From JACVRW01 sp963813495 (lineage in GTDB: Bacteria > Actinomycetota > Thermoleophilia > Solirubrobacterales > Thermoleophilaceae): 64,000 nt of DNA. Both the position numbers and the translations under genes were made by a program. Below, piece by piece: positions 40,000-47,997 of the stretch (positions within the stretch are counted from its first letter, which is position 1; each line of letters opens with the position of its first letter). Under the pieces are notes generated by a model. The model was given only the letters and a program-made list of their open reading frames with translations, was not told the origin of the DNA and searched no databases. The stretch covers positions 682,001-746,000 of the forward strand of contig CAWEZC010000005.1 in NCBI GenBank assembly GCA_963813495.1, given 5' to 3'.

Positions 40000-40063
40000 G
40001 CCGGAGTAGCGCTTGGCGGAGCATCGCTCTTGTAAAGCGAGGCCCAGTTCGAGAGACCTCGGC
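40000..40063 (+). other. tRNA-Thr(TGT)-like relic
   Basis: On the plus strand the sequence has the order of a tRNA: GCCGGAG, then TAGC...TTGGCGGAGCA (D-arm), then a perfect 5-bp anticodon stem TCGCT/AGCGA with a 7-base loop CTTGTAA and anticodon TGT at 40031-40033. The GTTCGA of a T-loop and a CTCGGC complementary to the acceptor with one base missing follow. The T-stem does not pair and about 9 bases are missing, so it is not expected to be functional. Confidence 0.5.
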
Positions 40064-40077
40064 GCTGGCCGCCCCCG

Positions 40078-40869
40078 TCAGCGCCTGATGAACACCGGCG
40101 TGCCCAGCGGCACCCGGCGGATCAGCACCTGCAGATCGCCGTCGGCGGCTCGCAGGCAGCCCGCGGAGGCTGCGGCTCCGATGCTCTGCGGTGAGTCGGT
40201 TCCGTGGATGGCCAGCCGGCTTCCGCCGGTCCAGCCCGGAGGCGTGTTCGGCTGGTGCCCGCTCAGGGCGAGGATGCAGCAGCCGTAGTAGGGACCGAAG
40301 CGCGAGCCCTCCAGCTTGTCGGTGACCGCGAAGCGCCCGCTGGGGGTCTCCGAGCCCGGGCCGCCTATGCCCACGCTCAAGCGGCGGACCCGGCGTCCGT
40401 TGCGCCGCAGCTCGAGCCAGCGGCCGGAGAGGTCGGCGTGTAGTGAGTACGCGGTACGGCGCAGCGCCAGCCCGCGCGCACGGCGGTGGACCCATGCCAG
40501 TCCCCCGTTCGGGCGCTCGGGCACGACCACGCCGAGCCAGGGACCGCGCCGAGCCGCCACGCTGAGCACCCGGACGTCGCCGAACTCGGTTCGAGCGGCC
40601 GCCTGTGCCACCACTGCACCGGCGGGTCCGTCCCGCAGTGGGACGGCCGCCCGGAGCACGGCCAGCTTGTGCGTGCGAAAGCGGGCGGCGGCGGGGCGAG
40701 CGCGGCGGGAGGTGGTCGAAGGGGCGTCGGTGCCCGCCGCGACGATGTTGGCCGCGGTGGTGATGGTCGGGCCCGCGAGAGCCTCGGACGTGGGCGCCCC
40801 CCGGCCAGCCACCACCGCACCGCCTACCGCGGCGAGCAGGGCCAGGAGAATCGCGGGGCGGGTGGCCAT
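40078..40869 (-). CDS. L,D-transpeptidase (YkuD domain), exported
   Basis: A 263-residue exported protein. It has an N-terminal hydrophobic signal or anchor (AILLALLAAVGGAVVAG), an SH3-like region and a C-terminal YkuD domain (about residues 140-260). The catalytic motif is IHGTDSPQSIGAAASAGCLRA, where His and Cys form the active site. The reaction forms 3-3 peptidoglycan cross-links or attaches proteins to the wall. The ATG has no clear Shine-Dalgarno. It lies between the tRNA-relic region and the SigH-like gene. Confidence 0.9.
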   Translation of the reverse strand: MATRPAILLALLAAVGGAVVAGRGAPTSEALAGPTITTAANIVAAGTDAPSTTSRRARPAAARFRTHKLAVLRAAVPLRDGPAGAVVAQAAARTEFGDVRVLSVAARRGPWLGVVVPERPNGGLAWVHRRARGLALRRTAYSLHADLSGRWLELRRNGRRVRRLSVGIGGPGSETPSGRFAVTDKLEGSRFGPYYGCCILALSGHQPNTPPGWTGGSRLAIHGTDSPQSIGAAASAGCLRAADGDLQVLIRRVPLGTPVFIRR

Positions 40870-40970
40870 TCTTGTCTCGAATCGACCGGCCCCGGTACTT
40901 TCCCTTACCCAACGCGCTCAGACGTGGACGCGCGGTTGATATGGAGGTTTCGCAGCGAACTTGATCCAAA

Positions 40971-40987
40971 GCCTGCGCCGCGCAGGC
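40971..40987 (-). terminator. Intrinsic terminator after the SigH-like gene
   Basis: The hairpin GCCTGCGC/GCGCAGGC (8-base arms) lies 12 bp downstream of the sigma stop on the minus strand and is followed by TTTGG. The stem is perfect but the U-tract is short. Confidence 0.5.
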
Positions 40988-40998
40988 CGCCGGCCCGC

Positions 40999-41667
40999 CT
41001 AGAGCAGGACCTGGCGTGAGGTCAGGTGCGTGCCCACCTTGCGCTTCACGCGCTGGAGAGCGTTGTCCACGGTCTTGGTGTCGCACTCGAGCCGGTCCGC
41101 GATCGCCTCGTAGCTGTAGCCGTCGAGGTAGAGCGAGAGGACCGAGCTCTCGAGCTCCGAGAGCACGCTCGACAGGCATGCGACCAGGCTGTGCAGCTCC
41201 TCTGTGGAGATCACCTGGTTGACCGGGTCGTGCGCGCTGGGGCCGGGCAGCAGCTCATCGAGCGTGGGATCCCCGTCGCCCCCGCCGGCCGCCGGCGTCT
41301 GCGAGAAGGAGACGTACTCGTTGAGCGGCGTGTGCTTGTTGCGCGTGGAGGTCTTCACCGCGGTGATGATCTGGCGCGTGATGCAGAGCTCGGCGAAGTT
41401 GCGGAAGCTCGACTCACGGTCGGTGCGGTAGTCGCGGACCGCCTTGTAGAGACCCACGAGCCCTTCCTGGATCAGGTCGTCCGCGTCACCTCCGATCAGG
41501 AAGTAGGACGACGCCTTGAGGCGCACGAACCCGTAGTAGCGCTTGACGATCCGGTCGTACGCGTCGCGCTTGCCCTGCTTCGCGAGTGCGATCAGGTAGT
41601 GATCATCAAGCTCGACCTGAGTGTGAGACTTGAAGCTGGCGGGCCGAAAGGTCGCGGAAGTAGCCAT
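40999..41667 (-). CDS. SigH/Spo0H-like sigma factor
   Basis: A 222-residue sigma-70 family factor. Region 2 reads DAYDRIVKRYYGFVRLKASSYFLIGGDADDLIQEGLVGLYKAVRDY (about residues 36-80) with the motif DADDLIQEG. Region 4 is LSELESSVLSLYLDGYSYEAIADRLECDTKTVDNALQRVKRKV (about 167-210). It belongs to the Spo0H/SigH group typical of Firmicutes, and its neighbours (rlmB, cysS, ispF, ispD, carD, disA) match the Bacillus sigH region. A Gly/Pro-rich linker (SQTPAAGGGDGDP) lies between the regions. ATG 41667 follows GAGGAG 7 bases upstream. Confidence 0.9.
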   Translation of the reverse strand: MATSATFRPASFKSHTQVELDDHYLIALAKQGKRDAYDRIVKRYYGFVRLKASSYFLIGGDADDLIQEGLVGLYKAVRDYRTDRESSFRNFAELCITRQIITAVKTSTRNKHTPLNEYVSFSQTPAAGGGDGDPTLDELLPGPSAHDPVNQVISTEELHSLVACLSSVLSELESSVLSLYLDGYSYEAIADRLECDTKTVDNALQRVKRKVGTHLTSRQVLL

Positions 41668-41798
41668 CGAAACTCCTCTCAGGCCAGCGACGGGCCCTTG
41701 AAGCTCGGTGACGCACTACCTCCCCTGGCGTCAGGTTCTCTGAATGTCGAGACCTAAAGCTCGACTTCAGCCTGATCTGCGGCGCAAGTATTGCCTTG

Positions 41799-42503
41799 TT
41801 ATGGAGCCCTGTCAAGCCCCTGCCGGAAATGCAAGATTCCGTACACCAGAGCGGCCGCGGCGGTCGACACGTTGAGCGAGCCGACCTTTCCGCGGGTGGG
41901 TAGGCGGATCAGCTCGTCGCACTCGGAGGCCACGCGCGGTCGCAGGCCACGGCCCTCCGACCCGAGCACGAGCACCACCCGGCCCTGATAGTCCGGACGG
42001 TGGTAGGGAACGGTGGCCTCGGCGGCGGCTCCATAGACCCAGGCCTCGTGTTGCTTGGTCGTGCCCAGCCAGTCGGCGAGATTGCGCACGCGGGCGACAT
42101 CGAGGTGCTCGACCGCACCGGCTGAGGCCTTGCACACGGCCGGCGAGACCTCGGCCGAGCGCCGCTCGGGCAGGACCACCCCTGCCGCTCCCGCCGACTC
42201 CGCCACCCGGCACACCGCTCCGAGGTTGTGCGGGTCCTGCACCTCGTCGAGCGCGAGGACGAGCGCGTCGTCAGCCGTCAGCAGCGAATCGGCGTCGGCG
42301 TAGGGGTACGCCTCCGCCTCGGCGCAGATGCCTTGGTGGTCGGGCGACCCCGCCCGTTCCTCGACCTCGGCCACGTCGACCACGCGGGTCTCGACCTCGG
42401 CCAGCATCACCTCCCGGGCCGCGCGCTCGGTGGCGTAGACGCGCTGGACCCTCCGCTTGCCGCGGATCGCCTCCCGCACCGGGTTGCGCCCGTAGACGAT
42501 CAC
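41799..42503 (-). CDS. rlmB: 23S rRNA (guanosine-2'-O)-methyltransferase RlmB (SpoU family)
   Basis: A 234-residue SpoU/TrmH methyltransferase. The N-terminal domain (VYGRNPVREAIRGKRRVQRVYAT) is that of RlmB, which methylates G2251 of 23S rRNA. The knotted SPOUT domain has motifs DEVQDPHNLGAVCRVAESAGA, VLVLGSEGRGLRP and LPTRGKVGSLNVSTAAAALVY. The start is GTG and overlaps the cysS stop (GTGA), so translation is coupled. Confidence 0.95.
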   Translation of the reverse strand: MIVYGRNPVREAIRGKRRVQRVYATERAAREVMLAEVETRVVDVAEVEERAGSPDHQGICAEAEAYPYADADSLLTADDALVLALDEVQDPHNLGAVCRVAESAGAAGVVLPERRSAEVSPAVCKASAGAVEHLDVARVRNLADWLGTTKQHEAWVYGAAAEATVPYHRPDYQGRVVLVLGSEGRGLRPRVASECDELIRLPTRGKVGSLNVSTAAAALVYGILHFRQGLDRAP

Positions 42504-43864
42504 GATCGGCGGACGAGCTGCCCGCCGTCGGCGGTGTCGCGGACCTCCCAGCCCGCGGCGGCGATCTGGTCCCGCAGCTCGTCGGCGCGCTCGAAGTCAC
42601 GTCCGGCGCGCGCCTCGTCACGCTCGCCGGCCAGCCGCCGCAGCTCGGCCGGCGCCTCGTCCCCTGCTTGCGTGGCCAACAGCGACTCGAGCCCCAAGCC
42701 GTACAGCAGCTCGCCCAGCCGCCCAGGGCCCAGCCGCTCACCCGCGTCGATGCGCCGGTTGCCCTCGGCGATCCAGTCGAACACCACCGCCCGGGCCCGG
42801 GGCGTGTTGAAGTCGTCGGCCAGAGCGGCGAAGAAGCGCTCGGCGTATTCGTCGATGCCGGGCGCCTCAGCACCGGGATCCAGCCGGCGCACGAACTCGC
42901 GCACTCGATCCACCGCCCGTCCGGCGTCCTCGAGGGCGGCCTCGGAGTAGCTCACCGGCTTGCGGTAGTGGGCACCCACCATCCACATCAGGAACGATTC
43001 GCGGCCGAACTGATCCAGCGCACCGTGCAGCAGGCGGATGTTGCCAACCGACTTGGCCATCTTCTCCGAGTCCAGCTCGACCATGCCGTTGTGCATCCAC
43101 ACCCGGGCCAGCGGCTTGGCCCGGGCGGCCTCCGTCTGCGCGATCTCGTTCTCGTGATGGGGGAAGACGAGGTCGGCGCCCCCGCCGTGGATCTCGAAAT
43201 CGACGCCGAGGATCTGCTCGGCCATGGCCGAGCACTCGATATGCCAGCCGGGGCGGCCCCGGCCCCAGGGCGAGTCCCACTGGGTGTCCTCGCCCTCCTT
43301 GTGCGCCTTCCACAGTGCAAAATCCTGCGGCGACTCCTTCACGTCGGCCGCATCGTCGCCCTCTCCCTGCTGCATCTCCTCCAGAGGCCGGTTGGACAGC
43401 CGGCCGTAGTCCTTGAAGCTTGCCACGCGGAAGTAGACGTCACCGCGGGCCTCATAGGCGTGGCCGGAGTCAACGAGCGCTTCGATCAGCTCGACGATCG
43501 GCCCGATCGTCTCGGTGGCCCGCGGCTCGGCGTCCGGCCGGCCCAGCGCCAGGCGATCGGTGTCCTCGACGTAGGCCTGGGTCATCTCCGCCGCCAGCTG
43601 GGCGCTGGGAACGCCGCGCTCGCGAGCGGCGTCGTAGATCTTGTCGTTCACGTCGGTGATGTTGGCCACGAAGCTCGCCTCATAGCCTTCGTGCTCGAGG
43701 AAGCGCTTGAGCAGGGAGAACACGATGTAGGGGCGGGCGTTGCCCACGTGCACGCGCCCGTAGACGGTCGGGCCGCACGCGTAGATCGCGGCCCGCCCCG
43801 GCTCACGAGGCTCCAGCGGCACCAGCGTGCCGCGCAGGGTGTCGGTCAGGTGCACGTCGCGCAC
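42500..43864 (-). CDS. cysS: Cysteinyl-tRNA synthetase
   Basis: A 454-residue class I aminoacyl-tRNA synthetase that charges tRNA-Cys. The HIGH motif is VHVGNARPY (about residues 38-46), the zinc ligands include ACGPTVYG, ECSAM and HHENE, and the KMSKS motif is KMAKSVGN. The C-terminal helical anticodon domain ends with the LRRLAGERDEARAGRDFERADELRDQI region. It is encoded 43 bp from the amidase gene and overlaps rlmB by 4 bp. Confidence 0.97.
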   Translation of the reverse strand: MRDVHLTDTLRGTLVPLEPREPGRAAIYACGPTVYGRVHVGNARPYIVFSLLKRFLEHEGYEASFVANITDVNDKIYDAARERGVPSAQLAAEMTQAYVEDTDRLALGRPDAEPRATETIGPIVELIEALVDSGHAYEARGDVYFRVASFKDYGRLSNRPLEEMQQGEGDDAADVKESPQDFALWKAHKEGEDTQWDSPWGRGRPGWHIECSAMAEQILGVDFEIHGGGADLVFPHHENEIAQTEAARAKPLARVWMHNGMVELDSEKMAKSVGNIRLLHGALDQFGRESFLMWMVGAHYRKPVSYSEAALEDAGRAVDRVREFVRRLDPGAEAPGIDEYAERFFAALADDFNTPRARAVVFDWIAEGNRRIDAGERLGPGRLGELLYGLGLESLLATQAGDEAPAELRRLAGERDEARAGRDFERADELRDQIAAAGWEVRDTADGGQLVRRS

Positions 43865-43907
43865 GGGGAGAAATCTAAGGCGCGCGGATGCGGAACGCCG
43901 CGCAGGT

Positions 43908-45266
43908 TCAGGACAGCGGCGGGCGCCGCGCCGGCCAGCCCAGTTCGGCCTCGAGCTGCGCGGCCAGGGCGATCAAGCGTGCCTCCTCGCCGGGGCGGCC
44001 CACCAGCTCGACTCCCACCGGCAGCCCGTCCTCGGTGGTGCCTGCCGGCACGGCGATGGCCGGCTGGCCGGTGAGATTCCACTGGGCTGCGAACGGATAG
44101 GTCGCGACCAGCGCCAGCAGCGTGTACAGCGCGCCGCGCCCCTCCCACTGTCCGGCGCGCACCGGCCGCCGTGCCGACAGAGGCGTGACCAGGACGTCGT
44201 GGCGCTCGAAGAACGGCCGCATCCGCTCGCTGTTGTCCTCGCGCCGCGCCCAGTCGAGCAGCGGCGGCGCGATCGAGCGGCCCAGCCGGGCGAATCCGCG
44301 GGTGCGGCGCTGAAGGCGCTCCGGGCGCTCGACCCGACCGGCTTCCTGGGCGATGCCGCCCAGAAAGCGGTTGATCACGGGGTTGATGAGGGGGTAGGGC
44401 GGGTCGTCCGCCTCCACCTCATGGCCGAGTCCGCGCAGACGGTCCGCCATCTCGTCCACCAGCTCCCGCATCAGGGGGTCGACGCGCGCGGGAAGGGAGG
44501 GCTTCGCCGAGGCCGCGACCCGCGTGCGACCGGGTGCGGCGTTCGCCGCCTCGGCCAGGCCCGGGTCCTGCGCGGCCACGGCGGTGAGCAGCGCCGTGTC
44601 GGCGACGGTGCGCGTGACGAAACCGACCACGCTCAGCCCGTACCAGTGCTCGCTCCGCGGCGAGAGAGGGATCAGGTCGCGCGTGGGCTTGAGCCCCACG
44701 AGACCACAGTTGCCCGCGGGCAGGCGGATCGAGCCCGCGCCGTCGGAGGCCGTGGCGGCGGCACACAGCCCTGCGGCAACCGCCACGGCACTGCCGCCAC
44801 TCGAGCCGGCCGGGCTGCGCTCGGGGTCCCACGGATTGCGGGTGATCCCGAAGGCGGGTCCCTCCGTGTCTCCGATGATCGCCAGCTCGGGCAGGTTGGT
44901 CTTGCCGATGATCACGGCGCCGGCGGCGCGCAGGCGCCGCACGAGCTCGTTGTCCTCGCGCGCGGGTGTGAAGTTGGCCGCCGTCCCCCACGTGGTGACC
45001 TCGCCGGCAACGTCCTCGGAATCCTTGACGGCGACCGGCACGCCGAGCAGGGGACGGTCGCCGCCGGTGGCCCGGCGCGCGTCCGCCTGCTGGGCGTCGG
45101 CCAGCGCCCGCTCGCTCATGACGAGCCGGAACGCGTTCAACTCCGGATCGAGCCGCTCGATCCGCTCCAGGTACAGCTCGACCAGCTCGCGCGAGGAGAC
45201 CTCGCCGCTGCGCAGCAGCTCGGCCTGCCGCACGACTCCGGCGAAGGCCAGTTCGTCGCGATCCAT
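43908..45266 (-). CDS. Amidase signature family hydrolase
   Basis: A 452-residue amidase of the amidase-signature family (Ser-cisSer-Lys). The catalytic Lys is in GVPVAVKDSEDVAG, the cis-Ser in DGAGSIRLPAGNCGLVGLKPT and the nucleophile region is SPAGSSGGSAVAVAAG. It may be an amide hydrolase (EC 3.5.1.4-type) or a 6-aminohexanoate-type hydrolase. GatA is also a member of the family, but no gatB or gatC is beside it and the C-terminus lacks GatA-specific features. The gene sits inside a conserved essential cluster between cysS and ispF, where it looks inserted. Confidence 0.88.
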   Translation of the reverse strand: MDRDELAFAGVVRQAELLRSGEVSSRELVELYLERIERLDPELNAFRLVMSERALADAQQADARRATGGDRPLLGVPVAVKDSEDVAGEVTTWGTAANFTPAREDNELVRRLRAAGAVIIGKTNLPELAIIGDTEGPAFGITRNPWDPERSPAGSSGGSAVAVAAGLCAAATASDGAGSIRLPAGNCGLVGLKPTRDLIPLSPRSEHWYGLSVVGFVTRTVADTALLTAVAAQDPGLAEAANAAPGRTRVAASAKPSLPARVDPLMRELVDEMADRLRGLGHEVEADDPPYPLINPVINRFLGGIAQEAGRVERPERLQRRTRGFARLGRSIAPPLLDWARREDNSERMRPFFERHDVLVTPLSARRPVRAGQWEGRGALYTLLALVATYPFAAQWNLTGQPAIAVPAGTTEDGLPVGVELVGRPGEEARLIALAAQLEAELGWPARRPPLS

Positions 45267-45372
45267 GCGCGCCGCAATCTAGCCAACCGGGGTCATGGGC
45301 GTGCGAGGGACGCTGGGCGGCGACGCCGGCGCCTCGGCGAGCAGGGCATGCGAGGCCGCCATCGGGCGCAGC

Positions 45373-45873
45373 CTACGAGCGCCGCGGGGCCTCCCCCAGC
45401 GTGGCCACCGCCAGAGCACCGATGCCCTCGCCCCGGCCGACGAAGCCCATCCCTTCGTTGGTCGTGAACTTGACGCTCACGGCCGCCGGCGCGAGTCCGC
45501 CGGCCTCCGCCAGCCGCTCCCGCATCGCATCACGATGGCCGCTGAGCTTCGGCGCCTCGCAGACCACGGTCGCGTCCACGTTGAGCGGGGCCCAGCCCGC
45601 CTCACCCAGCAGCCGGCGCACCTCGCGCAACAGGACGATCGAGTCGGCGTCGCGCCAGCGCTCGTCGGTGTCCGGGAAGTGCGCCCCGATGTCGCCCAGC
45701 GCCGCCGCCCCCAGCAGCGCGTCGATCACCGCGTGGGTGAGCACGTCGGCGTCCGAATGTCCTCCCAGACCGAGCGGCGCGCCCGCCACCTCGACGCCGC
45801 CCAGAATCAGCGGGCGGCCGTCAGCGAAGCGATGCGAGTCGTAGCCGATCCCGGTGCGCGGCGCGGCGCTCAT
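45373..45873 (-). CDS. ispF: 2-C-methyl-D-erythritol 2,4-cyclodiphosphate synthase
   Basis: A 166-residue MEP-pathway enzyme that cyclises CDP-ME-2-phosphate. The metal site DSHRF (Asp, His) is at about residues 12-16, the LGGHSDADVLTHAVIDALLGAAALGDIGAHFPD block is the family core, and the CMP loop is FTTNEGMGFVGRGEGIGALAV. It overlaps the PHP gene (ATGA) and is two genes from ispD, the usual order interrupted only by the PHP gene. The MEP route supplies isopentenyl diphosphate. Confidence 0.96.
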   Translation of the reverse strand: MSAAPRTGIGYDSHRFADGRPLILGGVEVAGAPLGLGGHSDADVLTHAVIDALLGAAALGDIGAHFPDTDERWRDADSIVLLREVRRLLGEAGWAPLNVDATVVCEAPKLSGHRDAMRERLAEAGGLAPAAVSVKFTTNEGMGFVGRGEGIGALAVATLGEAPRRS

Positions 45874-46730
45874 TCGGCTGTGCTCGCAGGGGCGGTGAGC
45901 GGCTCGAGGCGCCGCTCGCGACCCTCGAAGACGGCGATCTCGCTCACTCCGAGCCCGGCGAGCCAATCCACAGCGCGGTCGTACTCGTGGCCGAGCTGCT
46001 CCGGTGTGTGCGCGTCGCTGGACAGCGCCACGGGGCGCCCTGCCTCCAGGCACATCTCGAGGAAGGGTGCCGACGGGTAGATCTCGTGCACCGGCTTGCG
46101 CAGCCCCGCCGTGGAGACCTCGACCGCGACGTCGGACTCCGCGATTCCGTCCATCGCACGCTCGTAGAAGCGCCGCAGATCGCCGTCGGGAACGGATACG
46201 CCCGGGCCCCACACCTTCACGAGGTCGGGGTGGGCGAGAATGTCGAACATGCCGGTGCGAGCCGCCTCGCCCAGCGTCTCGAAGTAGCGGATCCAGACCT
46301 TCTCGGGGTCGTTCGAGCGCCAGATGTCCCAGGCCGCCCAGTCGAGCTCGCCGTACAGGTCCACCGCGTCCTCGGCAAGGAAGTGAACCGAGCCGACCAC
46401 GTAGTCCCAGGGGCGCCCGTCGAGCAGGCCGGCCACGCGATCCTCGTGCCCGGGCAGATAGTCGGCCTCGATGCCGAGCCGCAGGCCGGAGTCCCGCACG
46501 AAGTCGCAGTACTCGTCGAGGTCGTCGCGAGCCCAGTGTCGATACCAGGGATGGCCCCAGATCTCGAGCGACTGGACGAAGCGGTGGACGTGCTCGGCCA
46601 CGCCCAGCTCCTCGATGCCGCGCTCCTCGGCGGCCTCGCGGTAGCGGTCGACGTTCGCGGCCGTGAAATAGCGCTCGGCGGTGGAATCCTGCTCGTCCGG
46701 GCGCAGGTGCACGTGATAGTCGGTCAGCAC
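45870..46730 (-). CDS. PHP domain phosphoesterase (histidinol-phosphatase-like, HisJ family)
   Basis: A 286-residue PHP metallophosphoesterase. The motif HxH is DYHVHL at the N-terminus, followed by AEHVH, DILAHPD and SSDAH, giving the full trinuclear metal site. HisJ family members hydrolyse histidinol phosphate, but related PHP enzymes have other substrates and no other his gene is nearby. The GTG start overlaps the ispD stop by 7 bp and the stop overlaps ispF by 4 bp, so it is embedded in the isoprenoid operon. Confidence 0.85.
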   Translation of the reverse strand: MLTDYHVHLRPDEQDSTAERYFTAANVDRYREAAEERGIEELGVAEHVHRFVQSLEIWGHPWYRHWARDDLDEYCDFVRDSGLRLGIEADYLPGHEDRVAGLLDGRPWDYVVGSVHFLAEDAVDLYGELDWAAWDIWRSNDPEKVWIRYFETLGEAARTGMFDILAHPDLVKVWGPGVSVPDGDLRRFYERAMDGIAESDVAVEVSTAGLRKPVHEIYPSAPFLEMCLEAGRPVALSSDAHTPEQLGHEYDRAVDWLAGLGVSEIAVFEGRERRLEPLTAPASTAE

Positions 46731-47356
46731 AGCTCTGACTCAACCAGGCGCAGGTCGCGGAGCGTGGTCACCTTGATGTTCTCGGGCGGCGCCTCGACCA
46801 CGCGCACCCGTCCTCCGGCCGCCACCACGAGTGCGGCATCGTCGGTGGCCCGGGCCAGTTCGGCGTCGTCCACGTCGAGGGCCTGGCGCAGGAGATCGGC
46901 GCGGAACACCTGGGGCGTCTGGGCGGCCCAGAGCGTCGAGCGCGGCGGCGTCGAGACGATCACGGGGCCGGGCGCCTTGACCGCGTGGATCGTGTCCGTG
47001 ACCGGGGCCGCGGCGATCGCGCCGTCCACGCCTTCGAAGGCAGCGAGGCAGCTGCCGACGAGCCCGCGCGTGACCAATGGCCGGGCAGCGTCGTGGACCA
47101 CGGCCACGCTCGCCTCCGGCGCGGCGGCCAGCGCGTTGCGGACCGAGGCCGATCGCGAGTCGCCGCCGGTCACCCGGTCGCGGCCCTCCTCGTAGCCCGG
47201 CGGCACCGCCACCACTACTCGCTCGCAGAAGGGCGCCAATACCTCGAGGCTCCAGTCGAGCAGCGGGCGGCCGGCACAAACGACGAACGCCTTGGGCCGG
47301 TCGGCACCAAGGCGTTCGCCGCTGCCGCCGGCGGGAATGATCCCGACGACGGACAT
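46724..47356 (-). CDS. ispD: 2-C-methyl-D-erythritol 4-phosphate cytidylyltransferase
   Basis: A 210-residue MEP-pathway enzyme. The nucleotide-binding motif is IIPAGGSGERLGADRPKAF (residues about 5-23), with GGDSRSASVRNAL and the VVHDAARPLV and LWAAQTPQVFR blocks. It transfers CMP to MEP. GGGGAGGA lies 3-4 bases upstream of the ATG. It is 10 bp downstream of carD, and the gene order ispD-(PHP)-ispF is consistent with one operon. Confidence 0.96.
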   Translation of the reverse strand: MSVVGIIPAGGSGERLGADRPKAFVVCAGRPLLDWSLEVLAPFCERVVVAVPPGYEEGRDRVTGGDSRSASVRNALAAAPEASVAVVHDAARPLVTRGLVGSCLAAFEGVDGAIAAAPVTDTIHAVKAPGPVIVSTPPRSTLWAAQTPQVFRADLLRQALDVDDAELARATDDAALVVAAGGRVRVVEAPPENIKVTTLRDLRLVESELC

Positions 47357-47366
47357 ATGTCCTCCC

Positions 47367-47933
47367 CTACGCCGTGGCGGCGGCGCCGTTGCGGCTCGTG
47401 TACGCGTCGGCGATCAGTTCCTCCAGATGCCCCTCCGCCTCGTCCTCCTCCATATCGAGCGCGTACATCAGCTCGGAGGCGAGGATCTTCTTGGCCCGGG
47501 TGTACATCTGCTTCTCGCCCGTGGACAGGCCCTTCTCGGTCTCCCGGATGGCGAGGTTGCGAACGACTTCAGCCAGCTCGAAGACGTCACCGGTCTTGAT
47601 CTTCTCGCGATTGTGCTTGAAGCGCCGGTTCCAGTTCTTGGGCATCTGGCTCACGTCGTCGCGGAGGACTGACAGGACCTTCTTGACATCGTCCTCCCCG
47701 ATCACGCGCCGAAGGCCCGCCTTGTCGGCGTTGCAGCACGGGACCATGACCGTCATGTCGTTATGAAGGATCTTGATGGTCAGGTACTCGCGCTTCTCGC
47801 CGAGCACCTCCTTCATCTCCTTCTTGAGGACCTTGCCCGCCCCATGATGGGGGTAGACCACCTGGTCGCCTATCTCGTAGACGGCCGGTGGCCTGTCGAT
47901 CTCCAGGTCCTCGACGAATTCGTCTTCCAACAC
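47367..47933 (-). CDS. carD: CarD family transcription regulator
   Basis: A 188-residue RNA polymerase-binding protein that stabilises the open complex. The N-terminal RNAP interaction domain has YEIGDQVVYPHHGAGKVL (about residues 19-36), and the C-terminal helical DNA-binding domain contains NWNRRFKHNREKIKTGDVFELAEVVRNLAIRE and KILASELMYAL. The annotated GTG 47933 is 17 bases downstream of AGGAGGG; an in-frame ATC at 47945 would have spacing 5. The last 25 residues (EEDEAEGHLEELIADAYTS) are acidic. Confidence 0.93.
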   Translation of the reverse strand: MLEDEFVEDLEIDRPPAVYEIGDQVVYPHHGAGKVLKKEMKEVLGEKREYLTIKILHNDMTVMVPCCNADKAGLRRVIGEDDVKKVLSVLRDDVSQMPKNWNRRFKHNREKIKTGDVFELAEVVRNLAIRETEKGLSTGEKQMYTRAKKILASELMYALDMEEDEAEGHLEELIADAYTSRNGAAATA

Positions 47934-47997
47934 TACGTCGCTGATGATTTCCCTCCTACGTCAGACACGGCGAGAATCCCACCGCGCCAGGTTCACT

